Part shown: piece after piece, positions 32,106 to 35,122 of the stretch
Numbering within the stretch: position 1 is the stretch's first letter
How the letters are laid out: each line of letters begins with the position of its first letter
Assembly: GCA_002396485.1 (NCBI GenBank)
Contig: DGXZ01000070.1
Coordinates: 7,038 to 42,159, forward strand
Reading direction: 5' to 3'
Source of the DNA: Spartobacteria bacterium UBA5019
Lineage (GTDB): Bacteria; Verrucomicrobiota; Verrucomicrobiia; Chthoniobacterales; Terrimicrobiaceae
Length of the DNA: 35,122 nucleotides
Notes under the pieces: model-generated
Told to the model about the DNA's origin: nothing
The model's database searches: none
What the model saw: the letters and a program-made list of their open reading frames with translations, nothing else
Position numbers and translations under genes: made by a program

Positions 32106-33149
32106 ATGGCACGAAGCATTCGAATTGAGTATGCGGGGGCTTATTACCATGTGATGGCACGAGGCAATGGCCGACAGGCGATCTTCATGGATGACCATGA
32201 CCGCCGTTTTTTTCTTCAAGTGCTTGCCGAGGCCTGTGAGCAGACCGGATGGCGGGTTCACGCGTGGGTGCTCATGAACAATCACTACCATTTGTTCATT
32301 GAAACTCCGGAAGCAAATCTGGTGGTTGGTATGAAGTGGTTGCAAATAACAGTTGCCAGGCGATTTAACATCCGGCACCAAAAGTGGGGCCACCTCTTTG
32401 GTGATCGTTACAAAGCCATCTTGGTGGAAGGAGACCAGCCATATTATTACGAGACGCTTTTGGATTACATTCATTTGAATCCCGCTCGTGCCCAATTGAT
32501 TGATGCTACAAAAGGCGAGAGCATTTTGGATTACAGGTGGAGCAGTCTGGCGGGCGGATACGCGTTACCACCTGAAAATCGGGCAAAATGGTTGGCTGCC
32601 GCCACAGGATTGGCGGTGATGGGATTGAGAGACAGCACCTCCGGGCGTCGGAAAATGGTGGAGCGATTGGACCGCAGGATACTTGAGGAGGGAAATCGCA
32701 GTGGACTGGTGGCATTGCCCGAAAAAGTGGATGCGCGGCTGAGCCACTTACGCCAGGGTTGGTATTGGGGACGGCAGGAGTTCGGGCAGCAAATGCTGAA
32801 ACTTGTTGGAAAACTCGGAGGGGCAAGCCGCTCCCCCTCCTATCAGAGAAGCATTCAGAACTTGGCGCATGGAGAGCAACAAGCTGAACAGTGGATAGCC
32901 GAAGGTCTGAAAATCGCAGCGCTGGATGCCACACAGTTGCTGGCTTTGGTGGGCAGTGACGTCAGAAAAGTCGCGCTGGCAAAATTGGTGTGGGAAAAGA
33001 CGACTGTTTCGCAAGGCTGGATTGCCACGCGACTGGCCATGGGTAGCCCAGCCAATGTCAGTCAGGCCCTGCGCCGGATGTCTTGGAAGCAGCTCGAAAA
33101 AAAGTTGTCCCCGGAGCTCTCTGAATTTATCGGGCGGTCAATGCACTGA
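32106..33149 (+). CDS. REP-associated tyrosine transposase (RAYT, Y1 family)
   Basis: 347 residues from the ATG at 32106. The N-terminal Y1 transposase domain has the HUH metal motif NNHYHLF (HYH at 60-62) and the catalytic Tyr121 in LLDYIHLNPARA, with RYKAILVEGD between them. The start MARSIRIEYAGAYYHVMARGN is typical of the family. The C-terminal 200 residues include a DnaA-like helix-turn-helix region (EKTTVSQGWIATRLAMGSPANVSQAL). RAYTs cut single-stranded REP sequences and are thought to spread them. The gene is framed by inverted REP-like units, as expected. Base composition is less GC-rich than the neighbouring efflux operon, which suggests horizontal arrival. Confidence 0.93.
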   Translation: MARSIRIEYAGAYYHVMARGNGRQAIFMDDHDRRFFLQVLAEACEQTGWRVHAWVLMNNHYHLFIETPEANLVVGMKWLQITVARRFNIRHQKWGHLFGDRYKAILVEGDQPYYYETLLDYIHLNPARAQLIDATKGESILDYRWSSLAGGYALPPENRAKWLAAATGLAVMGLRDSTSGRRKMVERLDRRILEEGNRSGLVALPEKVDARLSHLRQGWYWGRQEFGQQMLKLVGKLGGASRSPSYQRSIQNLAHGEQQAEQWIAEGLKIAALDATQLLALVGSDVRKVALAKLVWEKTTVSQGWIATRLAMGSPANVSQALRRMSWKQLEKKLSPELSEFIGRSMH

Positions 33150-33168
33150 AGGAACGGGCCCTATTTGG

Positions 33169-33198
33169 TGTCAAGATTTGACTACCGACCCCTAGTTT
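33169..33198 (+). repeat. REP-like repeat, copy 3 (right end of the RAYT element)
   Basis: 30 bp identical to copy 1 in the same orientation, 19 bp behind the RAYT stop codon. It is inverted relative to copy 2, so copies 2 and 3 bracket the gene as terminal inverted repeats, giving an element of about 1.15 kb (32046-33198). Confidence 0.8.
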
Positions 33199-33202
33199 TT
33201 TT

Positions 33203-33217
33203 TACTGACCCCCAGTT
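33203..33217 (+). repeat. Degenerate outer copy of the REP-like repeat
   Basis: TACTGACCCCCAGTT differs at two positions from TACCGACCCCTAGTT of the full units. It directly follows copy 3 after a T-run and touches the stop codon of the small membrane protein gene on the minus strand. Confidence 0.45.
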
Positions 33218-33461
33218 AAGAAATTTCGCTTTCGAGTGATTCCAGCTTTTGCGCAATCACTTCAAGCTTCCGCGTTATTTCCCAAAGACAAGTTTGAATC
33301 GTTGCGATTGCAAGTAAGGCAAAGGCTCCTCCCAGAGCCGCAGCTCCTGCTAAGAGAGCCGCGTTACCATATTTGTCGACAGCGAGCGCGAGTATGAGGA
33401 AACCGCTCAAGGCGGATGCAATACTGAGTAATCCCATCCTTTTACCTATCATCATTTTCAT
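33216..33461 (-). CDS. Small membrane protein with two helices and a C-terminal coiled coil
   Basis: 81 residues with AGGA about 9 nt before the ATG, one of the better ribosome binding sites in the window. Two hydrophobic segments, LLSIASALSGFLILALAV (11-28) and NAALLAGAAALGGAFALLAIA (33-53), are followed by a short heptad-like tail (ITRKLEVIAQKLESLESEIS) that would lie in the cytoplasm or periplasm. I do not recognise a family. It lies 53 bp downstream of the large Sel1-like gene on the same strand and may be co-transcribed with it. Its stop abuts the degenerate REP copy. Confidence 0.6.
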   Translation of the reverse strand: MKMMIGKRMGLLSIASALSGFLILALAVDKYGNAALLAGAAALGGAFALLAIATIQTCLWEITRKLEVIAQKLESLESEIS

Positions 33462-33514
33462 AGTTTATTCCTATTTGTTTAAACATTGTTTGTCTACTGC
33501 TAACTTCATTCTGC

Positions 33515-35122
33515 CTAAAGTGACTTCAGCTTGGTTTGATACTCCTTGGCCTCTTTGCTTTGTGGATCGCGGGCGAGCCAGGCTTTCACGAGTTGCTCTG
33601 CCAGCGCGAGGTCTTGCGGGGAGCCAGAATCGATCAGACTATCGAGTGCCATTTTTGCGTTGTCCTTGACATTGGGATTTTTTGTCCACGACTCATCATT
33701 TTGATTGGAATAGACTTGTTTCACATTTTGCGCGACATATCTCGCAAGTTGCAATCCCAAGGCTCGGTCGGATTCCTCCTGGCTCTTGGCGAGGATGTCC
33801 ATCACCTCCTCGGTTGACCAGAGGATGCGGGTATGGGCCGCCTCGAGCAGGGAAATCATCAGATCCATCGCGTCGCGAACGCCTTCTGGTTGGTCGGGGT
33901 CGAGCAGGCGGAGTTGCACATAGTGCCTCGCGCTTGAAAAGTTTTTCCGTTTGATCGCGTCTTGGAGCAAGATTTTCGCCTGAGGCAGGTTTCTCTCAAC
34001 GCCCAGGCCGTGAAGCAGGAGGGTTGCGTAGCCGTCGGCGCTGGGCGTGTCGCCGGCGTCCATTTGAGTCTGAACCTGCTTTGCCAGCCAAGCGTAGCGG
34101 GCTGTGTCGTTGGGCAAGGCCTCAAACTCACCGCGCCGCGCTGCAGGCACATGAATTGTCAGCTCTGGCTCGCTGACCGCGCCGCCGCGATCCCAGAATT
34201 GATGAAAGCGAATGATTCCGACCCGATCGCGACGATCGTCGGGCGCTTTTTTCATGTCCTCGAAAATGAGCCGGGCGTAGCCGGCGCGATGCGCCATGGG
34301 GCGCGCCCCATTGAGGAAACGCATCCGGGCTTCGCCGGTGATCGGCATTTCCCGCTGTATCGTGCCGGCTGGGGTAATCTTTGAAACAACCAACTCCGCA
34401 TCCTTCAGCCATTCGGCTATGCGCTGGCTCATGACTTCCTCGTCCAGAGGCGCATCGGTCTGTTGTTCCATAGTCGAGGGCATGGGGAATGTGAGGGTCA
34501 CTGTGGATCGCTCAACTGGTGAAAGTTCAGAGGAGATCATGGATCTCTCCGACTGGGAGGCCTTAACCAAACCGGCTCCGGTTTTTAGCCGGTAAACCGG
34601 CTCCGCCCACGAGAAGGAGGGCACCGACATTTCATCGATCTCGAGTGTCACACTGCGCAAGCGTGGCAACGGGTTGATGCTCCGCACGGTGGCGATACAG
34701 CGCCCAAATTGAGCCGTTTCGCCGACTTGAAGCGGCAAGATGGCTTGGGTTTTGTATTGAAAAACAGCCAAATCCAACCGCAGGGTCAGGTCTCCTGTGG
34801 TCGAGGGCAAACCATTTTCCAAACCCTGCGGCGGCCAAGAAAAATGGATTGGAATTTCTTTCTGCGGCACGATGTCTGGAAAGTCAGGAGATTGGTCGGT
34901 GCTCATCGCAAGAATTCCCTTGATCCTGTTAAGGGTGGAAGTGCCCGAGTATTCTGGTAGAATAGGGAGCGTGACGGGTTGGCCGTCGCGGTTAAATGAA
35001 ACCGATACATTGCTGACAGCCATCGAATGAACATCCTCAGGCCAATTCGAAAAGCTGAATTTTCCCCACATGCTCGGCGTGCGGTTGATCTGCATTCCAT
35101 CTTTCCCGGAGGTAATCTTGGT
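33515..35122 (-). CDS. Large protein with Sel1-like repeat region (5' end outside window)
   Basis: The frame is open from the window edge to the stop at 33515; an ATG exists at 35095, but in-frame codons continue upstream (TKITSGKDG before it) with no stop, so the true start is probably outside. The visible 535 residues have a beta-rich N-terminal half (FSFSNWPEDVHSMAVSNVSV, LRSVTLEIDEMSVPSFSW) and a helical C-terminal part. The helical part contains a Sel1/TPR-like unit (ADGYATLLLHGLGVERNLPQAKILLQDAI) and further helix pairs (LALAEQLVKAWLARDPQSKEAKEYQTKL). No catalytic motif is seen. It may be an exported or envelope scaffold protein, but this is a guess. A short dispersed repeat lies within the coding region. 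Confidence 0.65.
   Translation of the reverse strand, partial: TKITSGKDGMQINRTPSMWGKFSFSNWPEDVHSMAVSNVSVSFNRDGQPVTLPILPEYSGTSTLNRIKGILAMSTDQSPDFPDIVPQKEIPIHFSWPPQGLENGLPSTTGDLTLRLDLAVFQYKTQAILPLQVGETAQFGRCIATVRSINPLPRLRSVTLEIDEMSVPSFSWAEPVYRLKTGAGLVKASQSERSMISSELSPVERSTVTLTFPMPSTMEQQTDAPLDEEVMSQRIAEWLKDAELVVSKITPAGTIQREMPITGEARMRFLNGARPMAHRAGYARLIFEDMKKAPDDRRDRVGIIRFHQFWDRGGAVSEPELTIHVPAARRGEFEALPNDTARYAWLAKQVQTQMDAGDTPSADGYATLLLHGLGVERNLPQAKILLQDAIKRKNFSSARHYVQLRLLDPDQPEGVRDAMDLMISLLEAAHTRILWSTEEVMDILAKSQEESDRALGLQLARYVAQNVKQVYSNQNDESWTKNPNVKDNAKMALDSLIDSGSPQDLALAEQLVKAWLARDPQSKEAKEYQTKLKSL
34569..34605. repeat. GC-rich dispersed repeat copies inside the Sel1-like gene
   Basis: AAACCGGCTCCGGT (34569-34582) matches 3027-3040 exactly, and a second, shorter copy (AAACCGGCTCCG, 34594-34605) follows 11 bp later. 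Between them ACCGGCT (34571-34577) and AGCCGGT (34587-34593) form a 7-bp inverted repeat. In the protein this encodes the stretch EPVYRLKTGAGLVKA without breaking the frame. Confidence 0.45.

Noticed and set aside
23286..33198. ISAzo13 element and RAYT element as ends of one composite transposon carrying the efflux operon
   Set aside because: The two elements have different transposases and unrelated terminal repeats, so they cannot move the segment between them together.
31861..33217. Repeats around the RAYT gene as a CRISPR array
   Set aside because: The repeats alternate in orientation, spacers are of very unequal length, and no cas gene is near. The pattern fits REP units.

Overview
The window looks like a chromosomal segment of a Gram-negative bacterium. 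Outer-membrane genes are present: an autotransporter-type barrel and a TolC-type efflux operon. The window is GC-rich and most genes lack a clear Shine-Dalgarno sequence. Gene content would fit Verrucomicrobiota or a related PVC lineage, but that assignment is an inference from style and not from a marker gene.

Layout. 1-754: N-terminal part of a pyruvate carboxylase on the minus strand, cut by the window edge. 855-1505: AbrB/Doc-type toxin-antitoxin pair. 1546-2963: an AAA ATPase/DUF4143 gene lying between two 26-bp imperfect direct repeats. 3071-3142: tRNA-Lys(CTT). 3345-3376: a perfect 32-bp palindrome, probably a bidirectional terminator. 3388-9194: a dense minus-strand cluster, ald-proA-(64-aa ORF)-acyP-ABC ATPase-bioD-DUF4139, in which nearly every junction is a four-base ATGA overlap.

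9282-21110: an accessory island. An exported protein gene ends at 10124. A roughly 90%-identical copy of its last third, broken by a frameshift, lies at 20771-21091. Between the two copies, all on the minus strand, are a large 2OG-Fe(II) oxygenase, a broken gene remnant, a MmeI-like DNA methyltransferase whose N-terminal nuclease signature appears lost, an XRE-ImmA regulator/protease, a PIN-domain protein, a superfamily 2 helicase and a GIY-YIG (T5orf172-like) nuclease. The five genes from methyltransferase to nuclease read as a split restriction-modification or anti-phage system: modification by one protein, DNA translocation by another, cleavage by a third, with a PIN/ImmA toxin-antitoxin-like pair inside. 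This is the best candidate in the window for a poorly described system.

21469-23250: outer-membrane autotransporter-like protein with a leader of about 350 nt. 23286-24554: complete ISAzo13-family insertion sequence. 24629-31797: a six-gene efflux operon (TolC, MacB-type ATPase, adaptor, MacB-type permease, and two further adaptor-like proteins), unusual in having three adaptors for one pump. 31861-33217: a REP-associated tyrosine transposase (RAYT) gene framed by inverted copies of a roughly 30-bp repeat, with degenerate copies outside. 33216-35122: a small two-helix membrane protein and a large Sel1-like repeat protein, open at the window edge.
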